This document shows, piece after piece, positions 12,255 through 27,200 of a stretch of DNA of 64,000 nt. The notes beneath the pieces were generated by a model that was not told the origin of the DNA, did not search any database, and saw only the letters and a program-made list of their open reading frames with translations. The stretch lies in the NCBI GenBank assembly GCA_030737835.1, contig CM060849.1, positions 4,464,001 to 4,528,000 on the forward strand, read 5' to 3'. Source of the DNA: Acorus gramineus (taxonomy: Eukaryota > Streptophyta > Magnoliopsida > Acorales > Acoraceae). Position numbers and translations under genes: made by a program. Every line of letters starts with the position of its first letter. Positions within the stretch are counted from its first letter, which is position 1.

Positions 12255-15200
12255 ATGGGAAAGAAGAAAAGAATGGAAGAAGGGTCAAAGGGAGGAGGTG
12301 AGCAGCATTCGCCGTCCACATTGTTCGTCAGCAACTTGCCCTATTCCTTCACTTCCTCTCAGGTGATTTCCCTGCAACATGCTTTTTGTATCAATCAATT
12401 CATTGTGTTAGTTGTCATGTTTTTTTTTTGTTAAGCTTGAGGAGGCTTTCAGCGACGTGGGTCCGGTCCGCCGCTGCTTCATGGTCATGCAAAAGGGTAA
12501 TATTTTTTTTTTCTTTTCTATTTATTGTTTTCTGTGTGTTTTTGAGTTTGTTGTTGTTGTTGTTGGCAACTCTTCTGAAAAAAGGTTTGACAACAATCGT
12601 ATGCGTTATAGAAAAGAACTGATAGGAGCGAAATCTAAGTGCAATGTATATATGCTTTTATTTTCCACTTTTGATGTTGATTTGAGGGGGATAGCTGGTG
12701 GTCTGCGAGCCTGTACATTAGCTTTGGTACACAGGTGTCTTTGTGTAGTGGAACTACTTTTTTTTTTTGTCATGAATGATGAGCTCTTGAGTTTACCGAT
12801 TTTTTTATTAACTGTGAAAGAGCTGTACCAATTGATCCCAGCTTCTATTTGTAGTGTACTTGTGGCCACATTTGAAAGGTCTGGTTTTTTCTTTGTAGGG
12901 TGCCAGTAGAATGTACATTGTCCAAGCTTCTATTTGTAGTGTACTTGTGGCCACATTTGTAAGGTCTGGTTTTTTCTTTGTAGGGTGCCAGTAGAATGTA
13001 CATTGATTGAGTTCATTTTTCTTAAAGGCAAAATGGAACAATATGAGATGGAGAATTTAAATTGTTGATCGAGTTTTCTGAAGGTGCTTTTGGAAATTGA
13101 GTTTCTCCCCAGTCTTTTTTTAATAAAATTTTTGCATGATTGTATCCAATCAATGTATAGTGTTTTTTGAAAAGAGGACAGGAGCAATCATTGTAATTAA
13201 AGTTGCCCTTTGTCAAAAGGAGACGAGGGACTAATAAGTAAAAAAAGAAATGCTAATGGGAGATGTGAAGGCTCTGAGAGAAGAAAACCTTCCAAAATTA
13301 ATCCGGAGAAAACCAATATTACAACCCTTTAATACCCCTGATGCTTGTTGGCGGGTCACCACTATTAAGAATTGTAACTTTGTCATTTGGCACTTACTTC
13401 TCTTTAGAAAACTGAGGTAGAGTGCCTACCTTTTATCCAAAAATAAAAAATATAAAAAATTTACGCATATTTTCATTCTGGATGTACTCCTGTTGTAGCG
13501 ATACTTTTCTTTGTTGGAGTTTGATGTGCTTTGTTTTGAAAGTTACTTTTGATTATGCGATTATTAAATATTCTTACAAGTGCCAAATAAGCTTTTAAGT
13601 TTATTTATTCTCTTTCGTTGAGTGTTGTAGTATACATTCTGTTGATTTTATGATTTTTATTAATCTATGCAACCTGTTTTTGATTATCTGATATCTTTAT
13701 TTAATATTCTGTTTTGGATATAATGCCTACAGGATCAAATGAACATCGTGGCTTTGGGTTTGTCCAATTGTAAGTTATAAAATTGCTTCCTCTTCATGTT
13801 TTTTGACAAAAGGTTGGAGCACTTCATTTTAATGGTAAACTTCAATTATATTGTCTTTTTTGTATTTCCCTTTGCTTGGAATTTTCCCCAAGTATAAGTA
13901 AAATTTGGCTGTAGAATTCCTAACGGTTCTCCAAAAAAAATAAATAAATCCAATTTATGAAATTGATTTTGGTTGGCATATTAAGATGGTATTTTTAAAG
14001 AATGATAAGAAGACGTAAACTTAGCCTTTTGCAATTGGATGGGAGAGTTCTTTGGAGTGTCATTCTTGTTTTAAGTGGTTGTTTGCAATATTTCTTTTGT
14101 CAATATCTGCTGTTAATTCTTTTTACATCTTTATAAGCTTTCATTATTTTTCCTCTGCATGCAAAAAAATGAAATCTCAGTTTGTGTTGGTGGCATATTA
14201 TACACACTGGGCTTTTGTAGTGCACCATTGCATTACATAGGGTGATTATTTGGACACTTCAAACCAAATAATGTACTTTAAAGTATTGGTCTACATAGTA
14301 ATATGCATCAAAATTTTGACAAACTATAGTGGTATGCACATAGTGTAACACTTTCCCATCCTTTTCCATGTACAATTCTAACTTGAAGATTTTTATGGAT
14401 CGCTATTCAGTACTTGATTTGGTTCTTATTTTCAGGTTTTTTTTTTCAGAAAAAGAAGAGGAGACACATGTTAGGCATGTGCACTGAAATGAAGAGTTTT
14501 ATAACCCAGATAGAGTTATTAGGGGGAGAAAATGGAGATCTGTCAAGATATTTTATTTTATTTTAATTTTTAAATTTTTTTTTTTTGGGTGGTGGGGTAG
14601 GGGGATATATTAAGACAGAAGGAGAATTATTTCTCTTCCCTTGTTTGGTGTTGTGGACGCTGGAGAATTATCATCCGAAACAGAATATACTTTTGGTTAC
14701 CTGTGATAGAATATTTGTTGATGCTTATATGCAACTCTTTTACATTTCTTTGTTCTCCTTTTTGATTTATTCATATAGTTACTTTTTTATTCTCTTCTTC
14801 ATTTATTATAGCCTTGGGTGATTGGAACCTTTACTATCCTAGTTTCTTATGTTTGAGTTCCTAACTATAGGACGAGAATTCCTAAACATTTAAGACATTG
14901 ATTACTAGACATAATCTTCTTTATGTTGTCTTCCTTGAACATGGGGTCCAAATTTTCAAGAAGGGAAAACTTAATTTAACTTCCTTTAAACTTCCCGAGA
15001 CAGGGATAGATCCCTGGTATATATCGGAAGTTAAAAAAATGCCGCCCCCCCCCCCCCCCCTGCAAAATTGTGTTGTTAAGCTCTGAACCTATCATCCATA
15101 TAAGTAGTATGTTTGGGCAATATTCTGTCGACTGACTTGCACATTTATCAAAATTTGAATACCTACCCTCTAAATTTGCTCCTGCCAACCTTGAATGACC

Positions 15201-18200
15201 CATGATGCCTTTCTTCCTCTCATCTCAAATGACAATTACTCTCCATCCCTCCATCCGTTGTCTTCATGCATTCTGCAAGCAAACATCTGTCACACTATGT
15301 TAAGGTTTTCTATCTTGTGAGTGTCATAGTTGTCTGGGCGCCGCCTAGGCGACTAGGCGGTCTAGATGGACCTAGGCGACCGCCCACTTAATAGCATGTT
15401 AATTAAGTGGGCGCCTGGGCCTGCCTAGCCCGCCCAATCCCTCGCCTAACCTCAAAAATAAAAGACAAAAAAAACACAATCGAATGATTGAAACATCACC
15501 TACCCTGCCGGCCAACAGTGCAACAAATTCTCCTGGTCCCAAGTGAGTCTCTCTCTCCTATCTCTATCTCTCTTCAAAATTTCTGAACTCTTATCTCATT
15601 CTCTCTCAATCTCTTTTCCCTTTTCTCCTTCTTTAATGCCACTAGGGTTAGATTATATTAATTTTGTTGAAATGGACATGCACCAATTAATTACATCCAT
15701 GTGTTCTTTATTTATAAATAGCATTCTTCATTTTAAGTAAAATTCCTGGAAAAATTAAAAAATGGATAAGCAGATAAATAACTTTAATATAATTACCAAT
15801 TTAAATAATAAAATCTTAATTAAGCGCCGCCTAGGCGGCTAGGCAGTTGGCCACCGCCTAGGCTCGCCTAGCCGCCCGGACAACTATGATGAGTGTATAT
15901 TGGTTGAGTTTGACCCCCTCCCGAAGCAAATTAGAGAAAGAACCGATGACTTCTTTTTTACCATTCTGTATGAGCTAGGTAGCATGGACTCCAAAAATAA
16001 AGATTGTATAAGAATTCTGTTTTCTCATAAACAGCACATGATTCTCTCATTCTGCTGCACTTGCAATACATTTCAATGAGAGAATGGACAATGTATAAAT
16101 CCCAATCAAACATGCCAATTCTAAACCAATCACCATTGTCAAAGCCATGGAGAAGGTGAATCCACTGAAGTCGAGTCTGGTCTCCCTCATATGTTAGAAA
16201 ATCTCCAACAGTTTCATATGAAACCGATTGCACATTTGCCTGGATATAATGTTATTCCAACTCCCCGTGTATTGAAAGAAGACCTTCCTAACAATTGGAT
16301 GGTCTCATTGATATCACCCCACAAATTCACATCCATCATTAAATTCCACGACGCTGCATCCCGACCGGCCATCATTTATGCAGAATCTTTCCGCCTAATT
16401 ATAATACTCATATTTCACATTCAAATTTAAGATCAAATTCTCCAATACGATACCTTTTTTACCCTATTTCGTAGAATCCACACATGGATATACCTGCTCC
16501 CCTCAAGTTTCTTCAATCTCATACAACACTTCAAAGAACTGGAAATGATGAATCGGTTTGAATGGAATCCTTCACGTGAGATCCTTGAGATGAGGCCCAG
16601 CTCAAATAGCTCAAGATGAACATGACCCATGATCATGGTTGTCCTGGTGAAGGTGTCTCTGCTAAGGATTTCTTCAAATAACTTCTGCACAAGTCGAATG
16701 AAGATGAACCATGGTCAGAGTTCCCTATATGTTTTGTATCCTGACAAAACCCCAATAACCGGTACTAGGGTTTAGTTGGGTGAGTAGACAGCTTTGCATC
16801 AGGTGAAAGTGGGTAGAAGTTCAATATTAAGTAATCATTGAATAGGATGAGCTGGCATTGTAGACTGCATATAGTCATGGAGATTTTCCACCTCAGATAT
16901 GTCACACTCCAATTATCTAAAACCTTGTTTCACTTATTTTTATTGTCTCACGTAGAGCTTGTGGTCCTCAATCTCAGTGTATCCAACATGACTGCTCCTC
17001 GTTGTAATCAGTTTTTCCTCATTTCCTTTCCTTTTTTCCTTTAATGCATTGACTTTGTACTATGACATTTAATAAAATAGTGGTAGATTGTCTTTTTCTT
17101 CCAAAAAAAAAGAAAAAGGGACTGCTCCTACTTTATATTTGTTGATGATTGAAGATGGTGCCCCAGAACTGAATCATGCTTTATACAGGGACTGCTCCTA
17201 TGCCATTTTATTTGTAATTTTTTTGGTTTCTCTGCTTTATACTTGCAACAAGGGCAAGGGCACAAGGGAATCATATGTGGACATAGAGTGTAGGACATGA
17301 CATTTTCTTAGTGCTTATACAGTACCATATTGAAGTCAGATGTCCAGGTGTTGGACACAGATAAATGAGTGTCTAATGCGGATCCAACCTCATTATAGGC
17401 TATCTTTGTTAATCGTTTATATCTAGCACTTGAGTAGCATCAGTTGGCTTGGTGGTCATTATATGAAACATTATACATGATGCGTTTAGCATGCTTAATA
17501 TAACATCATATTGGGGGCCATTATCTTAGCATCAGATATGAGACAAATAAGGAATGTCTCTGGGTATGGGTTTTCTTTGTTACACAAAAATCATACATCT
17601 AGCATTTTACTGGAATTATTTGAATTTAAATTTCCATTAATTGTTTCCATATTTGTCAGTGCTGCTGCAGAAGATGCAGAACGTGCCATTCAAATGAAAA
17701 ACACATCCGTTATAGGTGGTAGAAAAATCAGAGTCAAACATGCAATGCACCGCCCTCCCCTTGAGCTTCGTCGATCAAAAATGAACAATGGTCATTCTCT
17801 TTTTCTTGTCATTGTACATGAACAATCAAGTTTTGGCCTGCACCCAAGATGGAAAACTTCTTGACCTAAATATGTATTTATAATTAACCTTATGACCATT
17901 ATAGAAGTTTCTTCTTATTTATATATCATTATCTCCGGCAATGCAGAAGACGCTATTGTGAACAAGAAAGCCAATGATGCATCTGCTGAGAATAAGCTTG
18001 AACAATCTTCAGGTGTGCAAGAATCAGGTAAAAATAATTTTTTTTTATCATATACAATGAATTTTTCCCTTGGATGGTTGAATATTTAGTTATTTACTTC
18101 TAATTTTTTTAAATAGGATCTGCAGAACTATCCAAGGGAATTCTAAATAAAACAACACTTTGTAATGTTCAAGCTGATAATGGACAAGGCTCAGAAAAAC

Positions 18201-21200
18201 AGAGGTAATGGTAGTTGAATCTTATATAATTCTGGTGCTTCTTGTGATTAATCTGTGTGCTTGTGGATCTCACATGGCTCATATATATATTTCTTAAAAG
18301 AATATTGTATTGACCAATGTTGTAAAAAGCGGTAGATGCTGGCCGGGTGGTTAGTGGCCGCTTAGGGATTAATCAATTAGGCAGGGATTAAAACGAGAAC
18401 TAATCGGTTAATTTTTTAATAAAAAAACATATTATACAGTTAAAAATACAAAATTAATAAAATAAGTTGCAATGAAATAGGGAAGAAAAGGAAAGCACCA
18501 AATTAACTGGATAAACCTCTCTTGTTCTTTACTTAATTTCTACTTATTCACTGCCTAAGTGCTTAATCCATGTTTAATCTTCGCTTATTTCCATGATCAC
18601 CTAAGCCTCTAGACGATATGGGCCTGGCCTGATTATACCTAGGCGCCTGCTTAATTACTGCTTAATCATGCTTTGTAGAGCACTAGTATTGACATGTGAT
18701 GATGGGAATACTGGAACTGTCTTTCGTAGGATCAAATTTGCAATAGAAGTGATTGTTGTGCTCCAAATTGTCAATGTATGTAAGGAAAAATTCTTCTGGT
18801 CAGAAGCTAAAGAGAGCTCTTGAGTCTTTTGTTACTTTAACCTTAATAGCGTTCTTACATATGCTTAATATGCAAATTTAGTATATTTAAGCACACTGTT
18901 TTCTATTCTCCTGATATTCGTAATTTAGCTTCTATTAAGTCATCCACCATGTATCAACCTCCACTGTGATGTCAGATGGTGAGATCCACCTTTTCTCAAA
19001 CAGAAACTGTCTTACATGATTCTCCCAATCAGCTTTTCTTTCAATTTTTGTTGATCTTCCCTTCTCCTGGTCCTCTGATAATAACTCAAGGAGAAAATGT
19101 TTAAAACTTAACATCCTCATTAACCATTGGTCTGTAATGGCATTTTTCGTCACCAAGACATAGTAACGTGGTTTACTCAAAAGCGAATCGAGCTTTCGTT
19201 AAGTCGGCAAGCACCTCCCACCTCTGTGAAAAGGTCAAGAGATCAAATCCTTGAGAGCACTATTCATAAAAAAAAAAAAACGTGTTTTACTCAAAATAAA
19301 TTTGAAATTTCATATCCATGCATAATATTGCTGTAGGGAAGTGAATTTTTTATCTTTTATTTATTTGAATTACCTGATTACCTTTTTGTTTATAATATTA
19401 TACATTCAAGTTCATATACTAATTATCTATATTTGCATATGGGGTGGCCGTGATTTGGGTGCCTCCATTTTAATGATTGATAGGGATGGGATTGTTTTCA
19501 CTGATAGGTGGTTTTGAGTTGTATGCTTCTGTTTTTCCTTATTTCTCTGGAGACTTCTTATCTCTTTCTGGTTTTTACCTAGTCTTAATAAAACTGGTCA
19601 ACGTTTCTCGCTTAATCAAAACAGAATCTATATTTGAATTTATAGACTTTGTAGTAATTGCCCTGTTGCCTGTAGTTTTCATATTCTATCTTTAGTTTTT
19701 CATGATGACAGCCTTATTATGATGAATAATATATAGTCTGTTTAATCGTGTTTCAATAATAGTTTTCATGTCCCGTTTTTTTGGTGTTTTAGGGATAGTC
19801 GCCAAATTTTTTACAAGAGGAGAAAATATAGGAAGAAACTGTTAGTGAAAGATAACCTTCCAATACTTTGTTCTTCCCTCACTCTATCTAAAAGATCCAC
19901 TCTTGTTTGCCTTAGATATATAGCAATAGTCCTTCATGAAGCAGATGGTGAAGGACCAAGCATTTTCAGCATAATACTCACTTCGATGAAAAACTTTCTC
20001 ATTTCTTTTGAGCCAAAGAGAGCAGCAAACAGCATGGGGGTTGCAGATATGGATTTATTCTTCTTGCAGCAATCCCACTGTATCTCTTTGACACTTAAGC
20101 TCATCGTCAGAAAATCACAGAAGTGAGCCTGATAGGTTTAACCTAAAGCATGTTCCATTTTCCCATAACAGTATGCTAAAGGAGCACTTTTTTTTCTAGT
20201 AAGAGATTGGAGCTTCATATATAATGATGCCCCTCGTACAAAATGGAGACGAGAGATCTCCAAAATGGTAAAAAATAAATTAAAAATAAAAATAAAAACA
20301 AACAAAACAACAAAAGAGGAAAGGGTAAGAAAACTAGGAGTCCCACATAGAAATTACAAAATGGATCACATCCAATCCTTCACCGCAATCCTTGAATGAA
20401 CCAAAGTGGCCACTAAAGCCTTCTCCCGATGAAAATTTTATCCCAAATACAAAGAGAAGCCTAAGTGCTTCCCAAATATTATCTATGTAGATTCTTTTGT
20501 TTTAAAAAATGGCTTCTTTCCAGGCAAGCGATACATTCCAACTCACATCATGATGGAGACAACCAATGAGTTTTGCCAATCTACTTTGGTACCTTTTTTG
20601 TCCCTTCTTCAGAGGCATTCCCACTTCCCAAACTAAAAGAGCATTTGACAAACAAATGCTGCAGACTCATCCTCTAATCCTCACAGATCGCATATCAGAG
20701 CACTTTTTTTTTTTTTTGAATAAAGATAGGAACTTTTATTAATTAAAAGCCCCCGAACAAAAGGAGACGAGGGATCTCCAATAAAATTACAAAAGTACGA
20801 TTTGAGGAAAATCCCAATCTTAGAAATAAGAAAATAATTTGAATCACTTCCTCATGAACCACAATAGACCCATAACCGTGGTAGGATTATCTTCTTGGAG
20901 GATCATCTTCACCTAATCCTTAAGCAAGAATGAAATATGCACCCAAGTGTTTTCCACATACACCCTCTTTCTTTGAAATAAACATTCATTCCGCGTCAAC
21001 CAAATACTCCAACACACCGCATGAGGAATGAAAGACTGAAATTTAGCCATATTACTATGGTCCCTTTTTTTCTTTCTCTGACGGAATATGTTCCACATCT
21101 CATCAATATTAAGGAAATTACACGACGAACCAATAGGTTTCCTAACCAATTCCCAAATCGATAAGACGAATGGACATGTAAAGAACAAATGCTCCCTATC

Positions 21201-24200
21201 CTCCTCAGCACCACCACATAGCAAACATGAAGTATCACGGTTGGGAACCCATTTTGCCCTATTAACCTTTGTGAGCACTTTGTTCACGGAGAGTAACCAC
21301 ATAAATGCTCTGATTTTCAAAGGCGCTAGAGTACTCCAAATAAGAGTATGGGTCTTCGCAGATGGAATTAGAGATGATACTTTGTTAATATTCTGATAAA
21401 GGGTTTTCATCGAGAACCCAAGAAGAGGTGCCAATTTCCATCTTACCACATCCTCGTCTTCCAATTTTAACTTCACACCTTGTAGAAGATCCATAAGATT
21501 AGTAAATTCTATGGCTTCGACATCATTTAAATTTCGGCGCAATCCAGGACACCAAATGATAGAGTTAACCCCACAAGTAAAAGAGTCACATATCAAGTCT
21601 TCCACATTTGATGCTACCCTTAATAGATTAGGAGAAATACTAGCCGGCGATGCACCACGGAGCCAAAGATCTTTCCAGAATTTAGTTTCAACTCCATTGC
21701 CCAGAATAAAAATTGAGAATTCTTTAATTGCCTACGCACCCTCGGGTATATCCTTCCAAATTTTGGACATAGCATCTCTAAAATGAGGGATTAACTCTAA
21801 ACGCGTGCATTTCTTATAATATTTCTCTCTAATAACTCGGATCCGAAGCGAGTCCTGGTAAGCAATTAGACGCCATAGCCACTTGCCCAACAACGCCTTA
21901 TTCATATTTTGAAGGTTAAGAATCCCCATGCCGCCGTCCTTCTTATCCCTGCAGACAAGGTCCCACTTAGCCAAATATGGTCCCGAACCTCCATCTTTAG
22001 TACCACGCCATAAGAATCTCCTCCTAATCTTGTCCACCTCATTAAGAATGTCGACTGGAATCTTGAATATAGAGAGAATAAATTGGGAGGCTTGTAAGAA
22101 CCGCATTGAGAAGAACCAACCTGCCCCCCAAACTAAGTGCTCTCCCTTTCCACCCTTCAAGTTTTTTGCTGAACCTATCGATAAGAGGTGCCCAATCTCT
22201 CTTCCGAAGCGATGAGGTGTGCTGACCAAGGTTTTTGGTCGGAAAGCTAGCGGCTTTGCAATTCAAGCGGGCGGCGATAGTATTTACCTTGTCCAAGGGG
22301 ATATGAATGCCAAATAAATTACTCTTGTTAAGGTTAACCTTGAGGACCGAGAGATTACCAAAGCACTTAATAATAAACACAAAACTGTCCAGATTGCTTT
22401 CCCTCTTGTCACAAAGGAGAATTGTGTCATCTGCATATTGAATATGAGAAACACGAGAGCCTCCTTTTGTTACCTCGAGACCATGAATCCAACCAAGTGA
22501 CACTCCTTTATAAATCATACGACTAAGGACATTAGCAACGGGAATAAATATGAAGGGTGAGAGAGGGTCCCCTTGTCAAAGACCTCTTCCCGAATTAAAA
22601 TACCCCACTGCTTTGCCATTAACAAGGATTGAGAGCTTGACTGTGCTAATACACTCCTTGAGCCACCATAACTGTTTTGATGAGAAACCATAATCCTTCA
22701 GAAGTTGCCAAAGGAAATCCCACCGAACAGAATCATAGGCCTTCTCAAAATCCAACTTGCATAGGAAACTTGTCCGTTTCGAGTTATGTGCCCCTGCCAC
22801 ACATTCTTGGGCAATCAAGAAACCATCTAGAAGAGATCTTCCTTGAATGAATGCTGACTGGCTGAGGTCCACTAACTCTTTAAGTACACTCCGAAGTTGA
22901 CTGGCCAAAACCTTTGCAATAATTTTATAAGAACTGTTGAGGAGGCTAATAGGGCGATAATTACTAACTCGATCTGCTCCACTATTCTTAGGAATGAGTG
23001 CAATAAAAGTGGCGTTGAGACACCCACAACCCTGTTGACCAGAGTGAAATTCCTCAAACATTTCCATTACATCTTCCTTGACCACATGTCAAAACTGTTG
23101 AAAGAATTTAACAGAAAAACCACCCGGACCGGGGGCTTTATCCCCTTCCATTGCCAGAACTGCAGTTTTAACCTCCTCTGTAAATGGAGCATCAAGAACC
23201 AATCTCTGTATTTCGGAAAGTTGAGGAAGAGAATCATCATGCCAGACCGGGAGCCAAGAACTATCTTTGCGAAAGAAGGATCTGAAATGGTTTCCGATAT
23301 GATTTTCAATATCTTCCTTAGTCTCCATATTAAAATCACCCTCCATAACAGATGTGATGAGATTTTGGCGCCTCCTTGAGTTTGCAGTCCTATGAAAGAA
23401 TTTGGAATTGCCGTCACCAGATTTCAGCCATAGGGCTCTGGACCGTTGACGCCGATATTCCTCCTCCTGCAGAAAAATAACAAGAAGGTCTTCTTTGGCT
23501 TTCTTCCTTTCCTCTAGCTCCGTGTATGTTAAAGGTCCACCCTCCTCCTTGATCTGCCAACTTCTTAGAGACTCTTCCAACAGATCTTTCCGAGCACGCC
23601 GTATGGATTTGATTTGTTTACTCCACTCACTAATCTTGCCTTTAAGAATTTTGAGTTTGCTAGCCATCTTTTTTGCCCCCTTACAATTCACTTTGGCCGA
23701 GTTCCACCACATACGTACCATATCGTGGAAACCCTCTTCCAGAAACCACCAATTCTCAAATCTGAACTGAGATGAGCGTACTTTAGATGCAGCCGATAAC
23801 AAAAGAATAGAATTATGATCAGAGACCGTTCTAGTCAGGCCCTCCAAAGCAGATAGAGGTGTAAAATCCTCCCAAGCAAGATCTACAAAGCATCTATCGA
23901 GCTTGGATAAAGTAGGAATGTCTCGAAGATTGCTCCAAGTAAACCTTTTATTAGATAAGGGAATTTCTATCATCCTCGAATCCAATATCCAGTCCCTGAA
24001 TCCTCTGGAGCCATTAATAGGTCTCAAAAGAGAGCTACGATCAGAATCAGAAATAATGGCGTTGAAATCCCCCATAACACACCACAACAGAGTACTGAAC
24101 CTGCGAGAATCATGTAATTCCAACAAAAGAGACTCCCTCAAAAAATCCACTGTAGGGCCATACACCCCCGTAAACATCCACCAAGCACCACAATTGACAT

Positions 24201-27200
24201 CCTCAAGAATAGTAGAAACTGAGTATTGCCCACATTTTTTATCTATCAACTTCCATTGATTACTCCACCTGACCAGAATCCCCCCTGAAGAACCAATACC
24301 CGGAAGAAATTCCACTTCGACTGGGAAGCTGTCTGATTAGCAATGGAGAAACTGACTGAGCTTTAGTCTCCTGAAGCCAAAAGACATCCACCTTATGAAT
24401 ATTTAGATGATCCTTCACCGCTTCTCTCTTCCTCAAATCCCCCAAGCCTCTGATATTCCATGAAAGTAATTTCATTTGAATTGTTATACGACTTGCCTCT
24501 TGCACCAGAGGCTGTGCCACCATAATGTTTACGCCTAGGCAATGAGGAGTCACCACAGCCCCAAGAAGCCTCCCCCTTCATCAAATTTAATAGCTCCCTG
24601 TGACCTTTGGAAGATTTCCATTTTATATCAGCTGACTGTGAAGCAACCAGAGATCTCTTCTTGACAGAGTCGGTTTTTCCATGCCAGCTCAGAAGAAACC
24701 GGTCAGGAGAAGACGAAACTTTAAATCCCAAGGCTGATGCATTTGAAATGATCCGTACATCTTCCTCATGAATAGAGAATTTTTGAACCCATCTCGCAAT
24801 GTCTGGAATAGGAGATAATATTGGCACTAGAACTTTCGAAGGGTTTACGTTAAAATCATGGATAAAAGATCGAGCGTTTGATAAAGTTGAGACAGATGGA
24901 GCGCTCAAGGATGAAGGAGAAGCATCATTGATCCTTGCTCTATCGGGTTGAGACGAAGGAGGGATATCCAATAATAATCTTTTCATAACCCGAGATACTG
25001 TCGGGTTGACCCGGATCCAACGTACTTTGAAACCCTTAGTAGTTGTGTTTGCAATTCTTCTAATACATGGATGCAATGATGCTTGAATAAACGGTACATC
25101 CGGATCCGAGGTTTGGGAACTCGGTATTCTTTCCGCAAATTCCAGATCCGGATCTGCAAAAATAAAATCTGCGTGATCCGATCCCGAAAATGAAGGAATG
25201 AATAATTGCTGAAAAGCCTGGCCAATTTCCACCACGTGTTGAACAGCTGCACATATTAAATTCGGTTTGTGGGTCTCCCCAATTCCATGCTTTCCACGTG
25301 CCCGATTTTTACTCCCTACGACTTGCCAACCGTTACTGTCCAGTCGTGCAAGATTTGAGGAATTAGAGAAATTAATTGCACAGTTTGAATTTGAATTCTT
25401 CAATAGCTGACGACCATAATATCCGGATATACAATAACTATGAGAATCAACATTCAAATCAAATCGCGACATAAGTGGATCTGAGATCTCCATTATCGCA
25501 TGTGCTGATTTGTTGGAACTGCCGAGATGCCTCTGAGTTTCTCCTTGACTCCCTGATTCCCTGAGTAGCTCCCTGAGCCATTGAGTCAACTCTCTCCTGA
25601 CTCGCAAGCTCGATCGAGTCAGAATATGGCACTGATTGTGGGAACGAACTTGAGGTCGAATGAGCATTTCCTTTTACTGCATCTGCATAGGATCTTTTCC
25701 CCATGGGAACCGGATGAAGAATGTCCATGCTAAAAGGTGATCCTTCGGCTCGCACAAAATTTTTATTAGGGAGAGAAAAGCCTTGCAACTTACCCAATTC
25801 CACCTGAACCAGAGGGAAATCTTCTCCATCTCTTATTTCTTCCTTTGCCGAAAGAACCTTCCCAAAGGGCCTAACCAATTCCCAAAGAGAGGAATTGTTG
25901 CGCCACATCAGAGGAATGCCTTTCAGATGCACCGTTCTCTTGGTTGTGCATTTTTGGTCTTTCCCATATCTGGAAACCAACGATGGAACTCTGCCTTCCC
26001 TCCGTCCAGGTGTAATTGTTGTTCTTTAAGAATCAGGTTCCTAGCAGTGAAAGAAGGGGTTCTGATTAGAGCACTATTAGATGCCCAAACATATTTCATT
26101 AGAATCTCATTTATATAGAGCATCCACATGAAAGCTTGAATCTTCGAGGGGAATTTGTTTGAGAAAAAGGGTAAAAATTTCATTTATAATTTATAACATG
26201 ATGTCCCTTGAATATAAAGGAGATGAGGAATCTCAAAAAAAGTAAGAGAAGACTTGATAAGATTTTGAGAAATATAAAAAAAGGAGGATATTACAAGGGT
26301 AACCCCCTCCCAACCCAAATCATCCTTGTAGGCAGCAATGCACTAGGGACTTCTCCCAATATGCACCAAATTCCCTGCTCAAAGAGATGCCTTCATCGGC
26401 TCCCAAAGGTTCTTCAAGTAGATCCGGTTGTGTTAAAAAATGACATCTTTCCGAGCAAGTGACACAACATACAACATGAGGAAGAATTCCAATGAATTTA
26501 GCACCTCTACCTCCATTCCTCTTAATTCCAATGAATTTGAGAAAGACCATAAGAACCCATAAGCCTCACTCACCTTCCCCCACACAATTGTGCTATGAAA
26601 GCAACCTAACCATCATTAATGGTTTACTGATGGTTTTGAAAATTTGAGCTATAAAGAAGTGTAACATACATCTGGATAATGGGTATGGATATGGATTTTT
26701 ATAGCTAGATTAGAAAAACCATCAAAACCATTATTTTACTTTATTTTGATTAGAAGTATGAATATAAACTACTTGTTTCTGTTGTTTATTTTTTGTAAAA
26801 TGTGTTGCCACCTGCTAAGCATAGAGCTGTCCAAGTTTTTAAAATATTATGAGATGCTCACATTTGATGGAAACACTGGTTGGACTTCTTGAAAATTAAC
26901 AGAACAATATGATTTGACCATGTTCAAATTATCAATTATTTTAATGATATATCGACATTAACAAGGAATGATCTAATTCATGATATTCATCATTTTCTTT
27001 AACCTTAAAATTAATGCCTTCCCTCAGTAACATTATTTCTTCCTGATTATATGGTAAGCAATGCATCTATTACAATATATGTCATTGTGTTTGAAAACTT
27101 TATAGAAGTCTCTCGAATCATAAACTTTATTTTTTCAACTTCGTGAAGGGTTGCAAGGACTGTAGTTTTTGGCGGCCTTCATAATTCAGATATGGCGAAT

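Larger units (their letters stand above)
20704..26064 (-). mobile_element. Near full-length L1-type LINE, 5.36 kb, nested in an older LINE
   Basis: On the minus strand the order is ORF1-like region, endonuclease, reverse transcriptase, zinc-binding C-terminus and A tail (T run at 20704-20718 on +). Flanking atcagagcac (20694-20703) and attagagcac (26065-26074) match 9 of 10 and give the target duplication. The sequences on either side belong to one continuous zf-RVT region of an older LINE, so this is a nested insertion. It sits antisense in intron 6 of the RBM28-like gene. Confidence 0.88.

Noticed and set aside
19793..20126. Possible exon 7 of the RBM28-like gene after a tttag acceptor
   Set aside because: The reading does not match the family. 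The exon at 27149-27282 joins in phase and continues with VARTVVFGG, as expected from orthologues.
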